Source: Ensifer sesbaniae
GTDB taxonomy: Bacteria; Pseudomonadota; Alphaproteobacteria; Rhizobiales; Rhizobiaceae
Direction: 5' to 3'
DNA: 64,000 bases
Assembly: GCF_013283665.1 (NCBI RefSeq)
Contig: NZ_JABEKU010000002.1
Coordinates: 2,074,060-2,138,059, forward strand
The position numbers and the translations under genes were made by a program. Shown here in pieces: positions 35,489-44,890 of this stretch. A model generated the notes under the pieces. The model worked only from the letters and a program-made list of their open reading frames with translations, was not told the DNA's origin and ran no database searches. The stretch's first letter is position 1. Each line of letters begins with the position of its first letter.

Positions 35489-36520
35489 ATGAAAATGGAT
35501 ACCAATGTCGCCGCACAGGGCACGAGCACGGCGCTCGTTGGCGCAAAGCGCCGCCTGCCGCCCGAATTCAACATCTTCCTGGTGCTGATCGGCATCGCCC
35601 TCGTCTATGAAGTTCTCGGCTGGATCTTCGTTGGCCAGAGCTTCCTCATGAATTCGCAGCGCCTGACGATCATGATCCTGCAGGTCTCGGTGATCGGCAT
35701 CATCGCCGTCGGCGTGACCCAGGTCATCATCACCGGCGGCATCGATCTCTCCTCAGGCTCCGTCGTCGGCATGACGGCGATGATCTCGGCAAGCGTCGCT
35801 CAGGCATCAACCTGGCCACGGGCCCTCTATCCGTCGCTCACCGACATGCCTGCGATCGTTCCGATCGGCCTTGGGATCGGCATCGGCTTGCTCGCCGGCG
35901 TCATCAACGGCCAGCTCATCGCCCGCACGAAGATCCCGCCTTTCATCGCCACGCTCGGCATGATGGTGTCGGCACGCGGCATTTCCAAGTGGTACACCAA
36001 GGGACAGCCGGTCTCGGGCCTCACCGAGCAGTTCAACTTCATCGGCACCGGCATCTGGCCCGTCATCGTCTTCCTGGTCGTCGCGATCATCTTCCACATC
36101 GCACTGCGCTACACCCGTTACGGCAAGTTCACCTACGCAATCGGCGCCAACGTCCAGGCGGCGCGCGTCTCGGGCATCAATGTCGAAGCGCACCTGATCA
36201 AGGTCTACGCCATTGCCGGCATGCTGGCGGGGCTCGCCGGTGTCGTTACCGCTGCCCGCGCTCAGACGGCCCAGGCCGGCATGGGCGTCATGTACGAACT
36301 GGACGCGATCGCCGCGACCGTCATCGGCGGAACGTCGCTGACCGGCGGTGTGGGCCGGATCACCGGCACGGTCATCGGCACGATTATCCTCGGCGTGATG
36401 ACCTCTGGTTTCACCTTCCTGCGCGTCGACGCCTACTATCAGGAAATCGTCAAGGGCCTGATCATCGTCGCCGCCGTCGTCATCGACGTCTATCGACAGA
36501 AAAACCGCAAGAAGGTCTGA
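35489..36520 (+). CDS. Sugar/cyclitol ABC transporter permease
   Basis: A 343-aa permease of the RbsC/IatP group with about nine to ten membrane helices and the family block GGIDLSSGSVVGM near residue 83 and GGTSLTGGVGRI near 280. It starts at ATG 35489 with AGGGAGG upstream; ATG 35495 is an alternative. It is the last gene of the operon, followed by a strong terminator. Confidence 0.9.
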   Translation: MKMDTNVAAQGTSTALVGAKRRLPPEFNIFLVLIGIALVYEVLGWIFVGQSFLMNSQRLTIMILQVSVIGIIAVGVTQVIITGGIDLSSGSVVGMTAMISASVAQASTWPRALYPSLTDMPAIVPIGLGIGIGLLAGVINGQLIARTKIPPFIATLGMMVSARGISKWYTKGQPVSGLTEQFNFIGTGIWPVIVFLVVAIIFHIALRYTRYGKFTYAIGANVQAARVSGINVEAHLIKVYAIAGMLAGLAGVVTAARAQTAQAGMGVMYELDAIAATVIGGTSLTGGVGRITGTVIGTIILGVMTSGFTFLRVDAYYQEIVKGLIIVAAVVIDVYRQKNRKKV

Positions 36521-36559
36521 AGCTCTAAAGAAAAACTCTCCTCCCAGTGAAGCCAACTG

Positions 36560-36596
36560 GCCGGGATGATGAAAATCATCCCGGCATTTTGTTTTT
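36560..36596 (+). terminator. Rho-independent terminator of the ABC transporter operon
   Basis: GCCGGGATGAT and ATCATCCCGGC form a perfect 11-bp stem with a GAAA tetraloop, followed by ATTTTGTTTTT. It lies 40 bp after the permease stop. Confidence 0.93.
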
Positions 36597-36732
36597 CACG
36601 TCAGGTATTTCGCCCCTCTTCTACCACTTTCCACATATGCTTGGCGCGCAGGTCTGCCCCGGCGCGGGCGCTCTGGCACGATCCTTTGTGATGCACTATA
36701 TGCATGCTGTCCAAAACTATCGGAGACCTATC

Positions 36733-36855
36733 ATGTTGTCGCAGCGCAAGCTTGCGAGCCAGTTTCAGCCGCGTTTCGTTCTTCAGCTCTGGAACGCGAT
36801 GCTGCGGGTACAGACCCGCGAGACAGCTTCTCTCTTCGGCCAGCGCGGCCGCTAA
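36733..36855 (+). CDS. Possible 40-aa small protein
   Basis: A short frame starting at ATG with CGGAG eight bases upstream, encoding a basic, Gln/Arg-rich peptide (MLSQRKLASQFQPRFVLQL at the start). It lies alone between the transporter terminator and tctE. I recognise no family; it could be a stress-type small protein or chance. Confidence 0.4.
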   Translation: MLSQRKLASQFQPRFVLQLWNAMLRVQTRETASLFGQRGR

Positions 36856-36972
36856 GCAAGTTAATCGAAAATGCCGCAACCATTTGGCGTGTCGATCTGA
36901 CCGCCTGCAGATGGTTTTACTCATCCGGCCCGCCGTCGCGGCGCCGGAGGGGCCGGCAGCGCCGGCCTGTAA

Positions 36973-38352
36973 CTAGCCCGCCGGAAAGCGGATGGTCACC
37001 TTCAGGCCGCGACCGTCCGCCCCTTCGTTGAGACTGGTCGTCGCCCCATAAAGATCCGCGATCTCCTCGACGATCGGCAGGCCGAGCCCCGAACCCGGCG
37101 CTTCGCTGCCTCCGCGCTCGAAGCGCCGCAACACTCTCTCGCGCAACTCCGCCCGAATGCCCGGGCCATTATCCTCGACCTCCAGCGACACGGATCCGCT
37201 GTCTGCAACAACGCGTGTCGTCACTTCGGCACCTGAGCCGGCATAGAGCAAGGCGTTGCCGATCAGGTTCTTGAGCATCTCGGCCACCAGCAGCGGCTCG
37301 GCGCGAATGAAGGCTTCGCCTTCGCCGTCGAAGCCGAGATCGATATCGGCCTCTCCAGCCGCCGGCACGTGTTCCGCGGTGATCTCGCGCGCGAGTTCGA
37401 CAAGATCGACACGCTCCAGCATCCGCGCCTCGTTCTTGCCCGCCGCGTCGATTTTCGCCATCAGCAGCAATTGCCCCAGGATGCGTTCAGCATTGGCGAC
37501 GGCTTCGTCGGCCTTTTTCACAGCACTCTTCGTCTCCTCGAAGGACCCGGCACGCTGAGCCAAGGCGAGCTGGGTCCGAATGATCGCAAGCGGCGTTCGC
37601 AATTGATGGCTGGCGTTGCCGGTGAAATTGCGCAGCGCATCGAGCGCCGATTGCAGCCGCCCCATGAAGGAATTGACCGTGTCGACGAGCCCCTGGACTT
37701 CGTTTGGCACGCGTTCACCAATCGGGTGCAGATCATCAGGATTACGCTCGGCGATCGCGTCTCCCAGCCGATAAAGCGGGCGCAGCGAAAATGTGACTGC
37801 GATCCAGACGATAACCGCGGCGCCGGCGATCATCATGCCGAGACGAAGAGCCGATCGGACCAGAATGGTCTGCGCCAGTTGCCGGCGCGCAATCGTCGTT
37901 TCGGCAACGGTGACGACGAAGGGCACCGAATTGATGCCGGTCGAGGCGGAACGGCGAAGGGCGGCGATGCGGATCGGTTCGCCACGAAAGGTCGCATCCG
38001 CGAAGGTCGTGGATGTCCCAGGTTCTTCGGCAAGCGACGGAAGCGTCTGGTAGCCGGTGATGAACTGGCCGGGCGGGCCGTCGACCCTGTAGAAAACGCG
38101 ATCCTGTGCGGCAGAGGTCAGCATCTCCAGGGCGACATAGGGGATATCGACCTCGAGCGAGCCGTCCTCTGCCACGACCACACGCTCCGCGATCGCCAAG
38201 GCGGAGCCAGCGAGCACGCGGTCGGAGACGACGTTGGCGGTCGTGACCGCCTCCCGATAGGTATCCATGAGCGCAATCACGCCGATGACGACTGTCGAAA
38301 TCAGCAGCCAGCCAAGTAGGCGCCGGCGGAGGCTGTAGACCGTCGCTCTCAT
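36973..38352 (-). CDS. tctE: Sensor histidine kinase, TctE-like
   Basis: A 459-aa membrane kinase. It has a membrane helix at about 12-30, a periplasmic TctE-type sensor domain (about 31-165), a second helix (about 170-190), a HAMP-like linker, an H-box NASHQLRTPLA with His249, and an ATPase domain with GSGLGLPIVEEI. It overlaps the response regulator gene by 4 bp (ATGA). It probably senses tricarboxylates for the tctCBA operon 3 kb away. Confidence 0.9.
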   Translation of the reverse strand: MRATVYSLRRRLLGWLLISTVVIGVIALMDTYREAVTTANVVSDRVLAGSALAIAERVVVAEDGSLEVDIPYVALEMLTSAAQDRVFYRVDGPPGQFITGYQTLPSLAEEPGTSTTFADATFRGEPIRIAALRRSASTGINSVPFVVTVAETTIARRQLAQTILVRSALRLGMMIAGAAVIVWIAVTFSLRPLYRLGDAIAERNPDDLHPIGERVPNEVQGLVDTVNSFMGRLQSALDALRNFTGNASHQLRTPLAIIRTQLALAQRAGSFEETKSAVKKADEAVANAERILGQLLLMAKIDAAGKNEARMLERVDLVELAREITAEHVPAAGEADIDLGFDGEGEAFIRAEPLLVAEMLKNLIGNALLYAGSGAEVTTRVVADSGSVSLEVEDNGPGIRAELRERVLRRFERGGSEAPGSGLGLPIVEEIADLYGATTSLNEGADGRGLKVTIRFPAG

Positions 38353-39026
38353 TCGGGCCCGGCCATCTTGTCGAGGTAGTAGCCAATGCCGCGGGCGGTG
38401 CGAACGGTGAGGCCATGCGGCGCCAACCGCTTGCGCAGCCGGCTGACATATTGCTCGATCGCATTGGGGCTCAAATCGTCGTCGAAGCCGGTCAGCGACT
38501 GCATGATCGCATCCTTGGCGACCACCTTGCCGGCCCGCATGAACAGGAGTTCGAGAAGGCCTAATTCGCGCGCAGGGATCTCGATCGGCGCGCCGCCTGA
38601 GGAGAAGCTGCGGGTATTGAGATCAAGCGAAACATTGCCATAGCTCACCGTGGATGCCCTGAGGCCCGCCTGCCGGCGCAGCAACACGCGCACGCGCGCC
38701 TCGAGCTCCCCGACGTCGAACGGCTTGATCATGTAGTCGTCGGCGCCGAGATCGAGCCCCTTGATCCGTTCCTCAGGCGCTCCCCGCGCAGTAAGGATCA
38801 GCACCGCCGCACGGTTCTGCCGGGCGCGCATTGCCCGTAGCACATCGAGCCCGTCCATTTCCGGCAGGTTGAGGTCGAGAATGACGAGATCGAAGGTTTC
38901 AGCCGCAGCGACCGCATGCGCCGACGCCCCGTCACTGACGACGTCGACGGCGTAGCCGCTGCCACGCAAAATGGCAGACAAACCCTCGGCCAGGTCCTGG
39001 TTGTCCTCAACAAGCAAGATGCGCAA
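38349..39026 (-). CDS. tctD: OmpR-family response regulator, TctD-like
   Basis: A 225-aa regulator with a receiver domain (acidic pocket ED near 7-8, phosphoacceptor Asp51 in LVILDLNLPEMDG, Lys in MIKPFD) and an OmpR winged-helix output domain (about 125-220, ending RTARGIGYYL). It is cotranscribed with and overlaps tctE, and is divergent from the binding-protein gene at 39104. Tandem direct repeats ahead of tctC are a likely target. Confidence 0.92.
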   Translation of the reverse strand: MRILLVEDNQDLAEGLSAILRGSGYAVDVVSDGASAHAVAAAETFDLVILDLNLPEMDGLDVLRAMRARQNRAAVLILTARGAPEERIKGLDLGADDYMIKPFDVGELEARVRVLLRRQAGLRASTVSYGNVSLDLNTRSFSSGGAPIEIPARELGLLELLFMRAGKVVAKDAIMQSLTGFDDDLSPNAIEQYVSRLRKRLAPHGLTVRTARGIGYYLDKMAGPE

Positions 39027-39103
39027 ATATCGTCACTCCCTGCACCACCTTATCCGGCGACGCCTTGCTTGTGAACGGTGACGCACTGAGGCATTGTGGA
39101 TTC

Positions 39104-40171
39104 ATGCGGTTCTTGATTTCTCTTCTTTTTTTTGCCCTCTGCCCCCGGCTGCTGCTTGCGGCACCGATCATATTTCCAGCTCTTTCCGGCAGCTCCGATG
39201 CACGCACGCTTGTGGTCTATTCCTCGCTCGATGAACCTCTCGCCAGGCCGATGATCATCGGCTTCCAGAGGGCCAATCCGGATGTGGCCGTACGCTACGA
39301 GGACATGCTGACCGGCGAGATCTACGACCGCATCGTCAAGGAAACGGACGCCGGCATGAAGACGGCGGACTTCGCCTTTTCTTCCGCCATGGACCTGCAA
39401 GTCAAGCTCAGCAACGACGGCTACGCCCAGCGCAGTGACCTGCCGATGAGCGACCGCTGGCCCGCCTGGGCGAACTGGCGCAACACGGCCTATGCGCTGA
39501 CCTTCGAGCCGGCCGTCTTCGTCTATCACAAGCCAAGTTTCACGACGGAGAAACCGCCGTCGACACGGGCCGAATTCGTCAATTATCTGAAGCGCCAGGG
39601 TGCCAACGTCTTCGGGCGCATCGGAACCTACGACATCGAGCGCTCCGGCGTCGGCTTCCTGTTCATGTCGCGCGACCAGGAGCAGTTCGGCGATATCTGG
39701 AACGTGATTCAGGCCATGGGTGCCGCCGGCGTCAAGCTCTACTCCACCAGTGAGGCCATTCTCGAGCGTGTCGCCGACGGGCGTTTCGTGCTCGGCTACA
39801 ATATTCTGGGCTCCTACGCGGCGGACTGGGCAGCGCGGCATCCGGATGTCGGGATCGTTCTGCCCAAAGACTACACGGTGGTGATGTCGCGAATTGGCCT
39901 GGTTCCACAGGCCTCGGCCTCTCCAGACCTTGGACGGCGCTATCTCGAATTCTTCATGTCCAAGGAAGGACAGACGATCATGGCGCGGGAACTGCAGATT
40001 GCCGCCGTCAGCCCCGAGGTCGCCGGCGAGAACACCGCGAATACGATGCAAGAGATGCTCGGCGCTCAATTGCGCCCCGTTCCCGTCAGCCCCGGGCTGA
40101 TGGTCTATCTTGATCAGGTGAAACGCTCGCGGTTGATCGCCAAATGGAACGAGGTCCTGCGGCTCCACTGA
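39104..40171 (+). CDS. Extracellular solute-binding protein (family 1), orphan
   Basis: A ~355-aa exported binding protein of the Fe3+/polyamine type 2 class, with a hydrophobic signal peptide (FLISLLFFALCPRLLLA) and then LVVYSSLDEPLA and FQRANPDVAVRYEDM. The ATG at 39104 is chosen; upstream codons belong to the promoter. No permease or ATPase is adjacent. It is divergent from tctD, so it may be an accessory sensor for TctE or TctD-controlled. That link is inference. Confidence 0.75.
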   Translation: MRFLISLLFFALCPRLLLAAPIIFPALSGSSDARTLVVYSSLDEPLARPMIIGFQRANPDVAVRYEDMLTGEIYDRIVKETDAGMKTADFAFSSAMDLQVKLSNDGYAQRSDLPMSDRWPAWANWRNTAYALTFEPAVFVYHKPSFTTEKPPSTRAEFVNYLKRQGANVFGRIGTYDIERSGVGFLFMSRDQEQFGDIWNVIQAMGAAGVKLYSTSEAILERVADGRFVLGYNILGSYAADWAARHPDVGIVLPKDYTVVMSRIGLVPQASASPDLGRRYLEFFMSKEGQTIMARELQIAAVSPEVAGENTANTMQEMLGAQLRPVPVSPGLMVYLDQVKRSRLIAKWNEVLRLH

Positions 40172-40213
40172 AAACAAGGCGCGCGCCAAGTCGGCCGCGC
40201 CTTATCTGAGTTT

Positions 40214-40660
40214 TCAGGCCCTCTTCCGGGACCGGCCGCTACGCTCGGCCTGCACCGACAGGTTCAGGTCCACAGCCGCTTGAATGAGAGCCTTCAAGGC
40301 CTCTTCGTCGAACTGTTCGCCCTCATGAATATCGATTGCCCGCCGGACATTGCCATCAAGGCTCGAATTGAAGAGACCCGCCGGATCTTCGAGCGACGCC
40401 CCCTTGGCGAAGGTCATCTTGACCACGGACTTGTAGCTCTCGCCGGTACAGATGATCCCCGCATGTTCCCAAACCGGAACACCTCTCCATTTCCATTCCT
40501 CGACGACCTCAGGATCGGCTTCCTTGATCAGTCTCCTAACCCGGGCAAGCATCTCGCCCCGCCAGTCATCCAGTTCCGCGATCCTGGCATCGATTCGTTC
40601 GGAGGCAGACGCTTCTCCGTCCGCGGCGTCAGTCTTTATCGTCTTCGTCTTCTTCTTCAT
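40214..40660 (-). CDS. DUF1801 domain-containing protein
   Basis: A 148-aa protein with a Lys-rich N-terminus and a DUF1801 (YdhG-like) domain recognised by EWKWRGVPVWEHAGIICTGE and the KMTFAKGASL strand. The start is ATG 40660 with GGAGAGGAG upstream. The function of the family is poorly known; a metal-chaperone role has been suggested for some members. It is downstream of a second DUF1801 gene on the same strand, 68 bp away. Confidence 0.8.
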   Translation of the reverse strand: MKKKTKTIKTDAADGEASASERIDARIAELDDWRGEMLARVRRLIKEADPEVVEEWKWRGVPVWEHAGIICTGESYKSVVKMTFAKGASLEDPAGLFNSSLDGNVRRAIDIHEGEQFDEEALKALIQAAVDLNLSVQAERSGRSRKRA

Positions 40661-40728
40661 CCCATCATCTCCTCTCCGGTGCCACACGTTGCACGCAGGG
40701 TTCGCTCGCGCAACACCTAGCTTTCCGC

Positions 40729-41262
40729 TCACATGCGTTCGCCGGGCAATCGGCTCGCTTGTTTTACCCAATCGCTGAATTGAGCCTCGTCAATCTCGTC
40801 CTTCTCGTGGATATGGAAATAACGCGCATTCGCGATCTTGGATTCGACTGGCGGCGGCGGGCTCAGGGACGCGCCGTTGTAAAACGCGACCTTGATATAT
40901 TTGGCAAAGCAGTGAATGCCGAGGAACCAACCGTTGCCCTCCATCCCATAGAGCGGCGAATTCCACTTCACCGCCTTTTGCGCTTCCGGGACGGCACGCA
41001 TGACGAGTTGGTCGAGACGGCGTCCGACCGCGCTCTTCCAGCCCGGCATGGCGGCAATATAGGCTTGGACCGGTGCATCGCCGTAGCCCTTGGCGATCTG
41101 AGGATTACCGCCTGAAAGCAATTTCGGCTGGTCCGCGGGCGCCTGTCCCTTCTCCTCTTTTTTGCCTTCGTTTTTGGCTGACACACTCGCCCGCGCAGCG
41201 TTTTCTTTTGCGGGCCGCTTCGATGTAGCCTTGGCGATATTGGAATTGGCTGTCTTGGTCAT
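40729..41262 (-). CDS. DUF1801 domain-containing protein
   Basis: A 177-aa protein with a low-complexity Lys/Ala/Glu tail at the N-terminus (about 1-50) and a DUF1801 domain (about 60-175: VKWNSPLYGMEGNGWFLG, VAFYNGASL). The start is ATG 41262; the longer frame through the promoter region is not used. It forms a two-gene unit with the next DUF1801 gene. Confidence 0.8.
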   Translation of the reverse strand: MTKTANSNIAKATSKRPAKENAARASVSAKNEGKKEEKGQAPADQPKLLSGGNPQIAKGYGDAPVQAYIAAMPGWKSAVGRRLDQLVMRAVPEAQKAVKWNSPLYGMEGNGWFLGIHCFAKYIKVAFYNGASLSPPPPVESKIANARYFHIHEKDEIDEAQFSDWVKQASRLPGERM

Positions 41263-41702
41263 GGCTCCATCCTTTCGAACAGGTCTTCGGGGTGGCGGGC
41301 GCGACACTACCACAGCTTGTCGTCCTCGCGATATCGCGACCATCATCCGTGGAGCCGGCTCCGAGGTTTCGATTCGCCCCTTTCCCGGTGGATCTACCTC
41401 TGCGAACCCGACCAGCCAGACTGGCAGCGACGCCATTTCCCTCGCCGGCGGGGCCACGAGCCTAAGATTTCGTAAACGCCATGCCTCGAAAAGCGCATTC
41501 GGGGCTTGATGTCAGCTAAATGTCAGCTTTCTATGGTGCCTTAGGGTCACTGGCACCCGTGGAGGCGGGTTTGCCGGTTGCGTACTGGGAGGAAGCCACC
41601 AATCCGGTCAAGCGATAAGGGTCGAAAGAACCCGTCGCCGTCTTCCCGTCCGCACGCAGAAACAACGTGCGCGGTGAAAACGCGCCTCACGGAGGACTGA
41701 CC
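41263..41702. promoter_or_regulatory. Divergent region ahead of tctC with tandem 9-bp repeats
   Basis: The 440 bp between DUF1801 and tctC hold no gene. ATGTCAGCT occurs at 41509-41517 and again at 41520-41528, 11 bp apart, which is one helical turn and the usual layout of OmpR-family sites. It is a candidate binding site for the TctD-like regulator. Confidence 0.5.
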
Positions 41703-42647
41703 TTGAAACATTTTTTCCTCGCAACGATTCTCGCCGGCGCCATGGCACTGCCGGCCTTTGCCGCTGACTACACCATCATTGCACCGGCAAACCCGGGCGG
41801 CGGCTGGGACCAGACGGCCCGCTCGCTGCAAACGGTCATGCAGCAGGAAGGCATTTCCGGCAACGTTCAGGTTCAGAACGTACCGGGCGCCGGCGGCACC
41901 ATCGGTCTCGCCCAGTTCGCAAGCCAGCAGAAGGGCAACCCGAACGCCCTGATCGTCGGCGGATACGTCATGGTCGGCGCGATCCTGACCAACAAGTCTC
42001 CGGTTACCCTCAAGGACGTGACGCCGATCGCCCGCCTCACCGGCGAATATGAAGCCGTCGTCGTACCGGCTGCTTCCGAAATCAAGACCATGGGCGATCT
42101 TGTCGAAGCGCTGAAGAAGGATCCGGGCGCGGTCTCCTGGGCAGGCGGCTCGGCCGGCGGTACCGACCATATCGCCGTTGGCCTGATCGCCAAGGCTGCC
42201 GGCGTCGATCCGACCAAGATCAACTACATCGCCTACTCCGGCGGCGGCGAAGCGCTTGCAGCAATCCTCGGCAGCCAGGTGACGGCTGGCGTTTCGGGCT
42301 ACGGCGAATTCGAATCGCAGATCAAGGCCGGCACGCTTCGTCTGCTCGCAGTCTCGGGCCCCGAGCGTATTGCGGGCGTCGACGCTCCGACGCTGAAAGA
42401 GGCCGGTGTCGACGTCGTCGTCGAGAACTGGCGCATGGTCGCGGCTGCTCCGGGCCTGACCGACGAGCAGAAGGCGGCCGTATCGGCCGATATCGAGAAG
42501 CTTGCCAAGTCCGCTGGCTGGCAGGAAGTGCTGAAGACCAAGGGCTGGCAGGACAGCTACCTCGCCGGTGACGCCTTCAACGCCCAGCTTGAGAAGGACG
42601 TTGCGGCAACCGAAGGTGTTCTCAAGGACATTGGACTGGTGAAATGA
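41703..42647 (+). CDS. tctC: Tricarboxylate-binding periplasmic protein
   Basis: A 314-aa TctC/BugT-family binding protein with a signal peptide (KHFFLATILAGAMALPAFA) and the family pattern PANPGGGWDQTARSLQ, VQNVPGAGGTIGLAQF and AGGSAGGTDHIAVGLIA. The start is TTG 41703 with ACGGAGG seven bases upstream. It captures citrate-like substrates for the TctBA membrane complex. Its stop overlaps tctB. Confidence 0.93.
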   Translation: MKHFFLATILAGAMALPAFAADYTIIAPANPGGGWDQTARSLQTVMQQEGISGNVQVQNVPGAGGTIGLAQFASQQKGNPNALIVGGYVMVGAILTNKSPVTLKDVTPIARLTGEYEAVVVPAASEIKTMGDLVEALKKDPGAVSWAGGSAGGTDHIAVGLIAKAAGVDPTKINYIAYSGGGEALAAILGSQVTAGVSGYGEFESQIKAGTLRLLAVSGPERIAGVDAPTLKEAGVDVVVENWRMVAAAPGLTDEQKAAVSADIEKLAKSAGWQEVLKTKGWQDSYLAGDAFNAQLEKDVAATEGVLKDIGLVK

Positions 42648-43135
42648 CCAAGGGGCATCACCCTTCCACTCCAACGCGCCGCCCGGATCGGGCGGCGCTC
42701 TTCATCGCGGCGGTTCTCGCCGCTATCGCTGGACTCATTTTCTGGGACGTGTCGCGCTTGACCGGTACTGCCGGTTATTCCCAGGTCGGACCGACGACGG
42801 TCCCCTATGCGATCGCCTGGTGTCTTCTCGGCCTGTCGATCTGGACCGTGTTCGAAGCGCTCCGCGGCGATTTTCCCGAGCGTGAGCGCCAGGAGGTTGC
42901 CCCGGTCATCTGGATCGTCGCAGGTCTTGCAGCCCAGATGCTCCTGCTCAACGTCGCGGGCTTTTCGATCGCCACCGGCATTCTGTTTGCCTTGACCGCA
43001 CGCGGTTTCGGCAAGCGCAGGCTCTGGCTCTCTCTCCCCGTCGGCATCGTGCTCTGTTTCGTCGTCTGGGTTGTCTTCGCCAAGCTCTTGCAATTGTCGC
43101 TGCCCGCAGGGCCGCTTGAACGCCTGTTCTTCTAA
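42644..43135 (+). CDS. tctB: Tripartite tricarboxylate transporter small subunit
   Basis: A 163-aa membrane protein with four predicted helices and the usual TctB length. It starts at an ATG that overlaps the tctC stop (ATGA), and is followed 15 bp later by tctA. It stabilises the large membrane subunit. Confidence 0.9.
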   Translation: MTKGHHPSTPTRRPDRAALFIAAVLAAIAGLIFWDVSRLTGTAGYSQVGPTTVPYAIAWCLLGLSIWTVFEALRGDFPERERQEVAPVIWIVAGLAAQMLLLNVAGFSIATGILFALTARGFGKRRLWLSLPVGIVLCFVVWVVFAKLLQLSLPAGPLERLFF

Positions 43136-43149
43136 GAGGGCCGACGACC

Positions 43150-44667
43150 ATGGCTACTTTTGATTTCCTGCTGCAGGGATTGCTGGTTGCTGCGCAGCCG
43201 ATGAACCTGCTCTATGCGCTGATCGGCGTGACGCTCGGCACGGCCGTCGGCGTTCTGCCGGGCATCGGCCCGGCGCTGACCGTGGCGCTCCTGCTGCCCG
43301 TTACCTATCGGCTCGACCCTGGCGGTTCACTGATCATGTTTGCCGGCATATATTATGGCGGCATGTATGGCGGCTCGACCACGTCGATCCTCTTGAACAC
43401 GCCCGGCGAAAGTGCCTCGATCGTCACTGCGCTCGAGGGCAACAAGATGGCCCGAGCCGGCCGCGGTGGTCCTGCTCTGGCAACGGCCGCAATCGGCTCC
43501 TTCGTCGCCGGCCTCATCGCCACGCTCGGCCTCGCCTTCATCGCCCCTTACATTGTCAAACTGGCCCTGGTATTCGGTCCCCGCGAATATTTCGCGCTGA
43601 TGGTTCTTGCTTTCGTCACCGTTTCTTCGGCCTTCGGCGACTCCACCCTTCGCGGCCTCACGTCGCTGTTCGTCGGCCTGGCACTTGCCGTCGTCGGCAT
43701 CGACCAACTGACCGGCCAGGCGCGCCTTTCGTTCGGCGTTCCGGAACTGCTTGACGGCATCGAAGTGACGACGCTCGCCGTCGCGATGTTCGCCATCGGC
43801 GAAACGTTGTTCATTGCCGCCCAGGGCGACAAGGGGCCCGACAAGGTCGAGGCTGTCCGTGGGTCAGTCTGGATGAGCGCTGCCGACTGGGCGCGTTCCT
43901 GGAAGGCCTGGCTGCGTGGCACCGTCATCGGCTTCCCGATCGGCGCTATGCCAGCCGGCGGCGCCGAGATCGGCACCTTCCTGTCCTATGCGACGGAAAA
44001 GCGTCTGACCAAACATCCGGAAGAGTTCGGCAATGGCGCGATCGAGGGTGTCGCCGGTCCGGAAGCGGCCAACAACGCCTCTGCCGCAGGCACGCTCGTG
44101 CCCTTGCTGACGCTCGGCCTGCCGACGACCGCGACGGCCGCGATCATGCTCGCCGGCTTCCAGCAATACGGTCTCCAGCCCGGCCCGCTGCTGTTTGCCA
44201 CCAACCCGCAGCTCGTCTGGGGATTGATCGCCAGCCTGCTGATTGCCAACTTCATGCTGCTGGTGCTGAACCTGCCGCTGATCGGGCTCTGGGTGAAGCT
44301 GCTGACGATCCCGAAACCTTGGCTCTATGCCGGCATTCTCCTGTTCGCGACGCTCGGCACCATCGGCGCCAATCCGTCGGTCTACGAACTCGGCATGCTG
44401 CTTGCCTTCGGCCTGCTCGGCTATGCCATGCGTGTCTTCGGCTATCCGATCGCCCCTGTCGTCGTCGGACTGATCCTCGGACCGCTTGCCGAACAGCAGC
44501 TGCGCCGGGCGCTTTCGATCAGCCAGGGAGACATCACGGTGCTGTTCACGTCGCCGATTGCCGCCGTGCTGCTGGTGATCGCGGCTGCCGCCCTGATCGT
44601 ACCGCTGATCCTTAGGGCCCGCGGCCGTGGCGAAGTGCTCGCCCAGCTCGCGGCCAGCGAAGACTAG
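43150..44667 (+). CDS. tctA: Tripartite tricarboxylate transporter large subunit
   Basis: A 505-aa membrane protein with about 11-12 helices and the TctA signatures [17 protein letters not shown] near residue 35 and [19 protein letters not shown] near 70, with a second half containing [14 protein letters not shown]. It forms the translocation pathway for tricarboxylates driven by the ion gradient. It is the last gene of tctCBA. Confidence 0.95.
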   Translation: MATFDFLLQGLLVAAQPMNLLYALIGVTLGTAVGVLPGIGPALTVALLLPVTYRLDPGGSLIMFAGIYYGGMYGGSTTSILLNTPGESASIVTALEGNKMARAGRGGPALATAAIGSFVAGLIATLGLAFIAPYIVKLALVFGPREYFALMVLAFVTVSSAFGDSTLRGLTSLFVGLALAVVGIDQLTGQARLSFGVPELLDGIEVTTLAVAMFAIGETLFIAAQGDKGPDKVEAVRGSVWMSAADWARSWKAWLRGTVIGFPIGAMPAGGAEIGTFLSYATEKRLTKHPEEFGNGAIEGVAGPEAANNASAAGTLVPLLTLGLPTTATAAIMLAGFQQYGLQPGPLLFATNPQLVWGLIASLLIANFMLLVLNLPLIGLWVKLLTIPKPWLYAGILLFATLGTIGANPSVYELGMLLAFGLLGYAMRVFGYPIAPVVVGLILGPLAEQQLRRALSISQGDITVLFTSPIAAVLLVIAAAALIVPLILRARGRGEVLAQLAASED

Positions 44668-44681
44668 ATCGTTGAAACGAC

Positions 44682-44725
44682 GCAATTCCGAACGGAAAAC
44701 CGTTTCAAACTTTTCGTGGAATTGC
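44682..44725. repeat. Intergenic palindromic repeat of rhizobial type
   Basis: GCAATTCC and GGAATTGC form the outer arms and ACGG/CCGT inner arms around AAAAC. From memory this matches a very common dispersed intergenic palindrome of Sinorhizobium and Rhizobium. It lies 15 bp after tctA and may also serve as an mRNA-end hairpin. Confidence 0.55.
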
Positions 44726-44890
44726 TCTGAATAGCGCCTCCTCCCAGGGCCTATCCGCAGGCCCGGTCGGTTTGACTGCCGACCGGGCCTGCTTCCATTG
44801 CATGGCTGGGGTGCCCGATTGTGCATTGCAAAAAGAACGGTGAAAGCCCATCTTTTCCTCATCAGAGAGAAAACGAAAGCGAGCAAGAAG

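Noticed and set aside
34402-35595. 397-residue minus-strand open frame opposite the ABC ATPase
   Set aside because: Antisense shadow of a gene with clear Walker motifs; no start signal and no recognisable domain.
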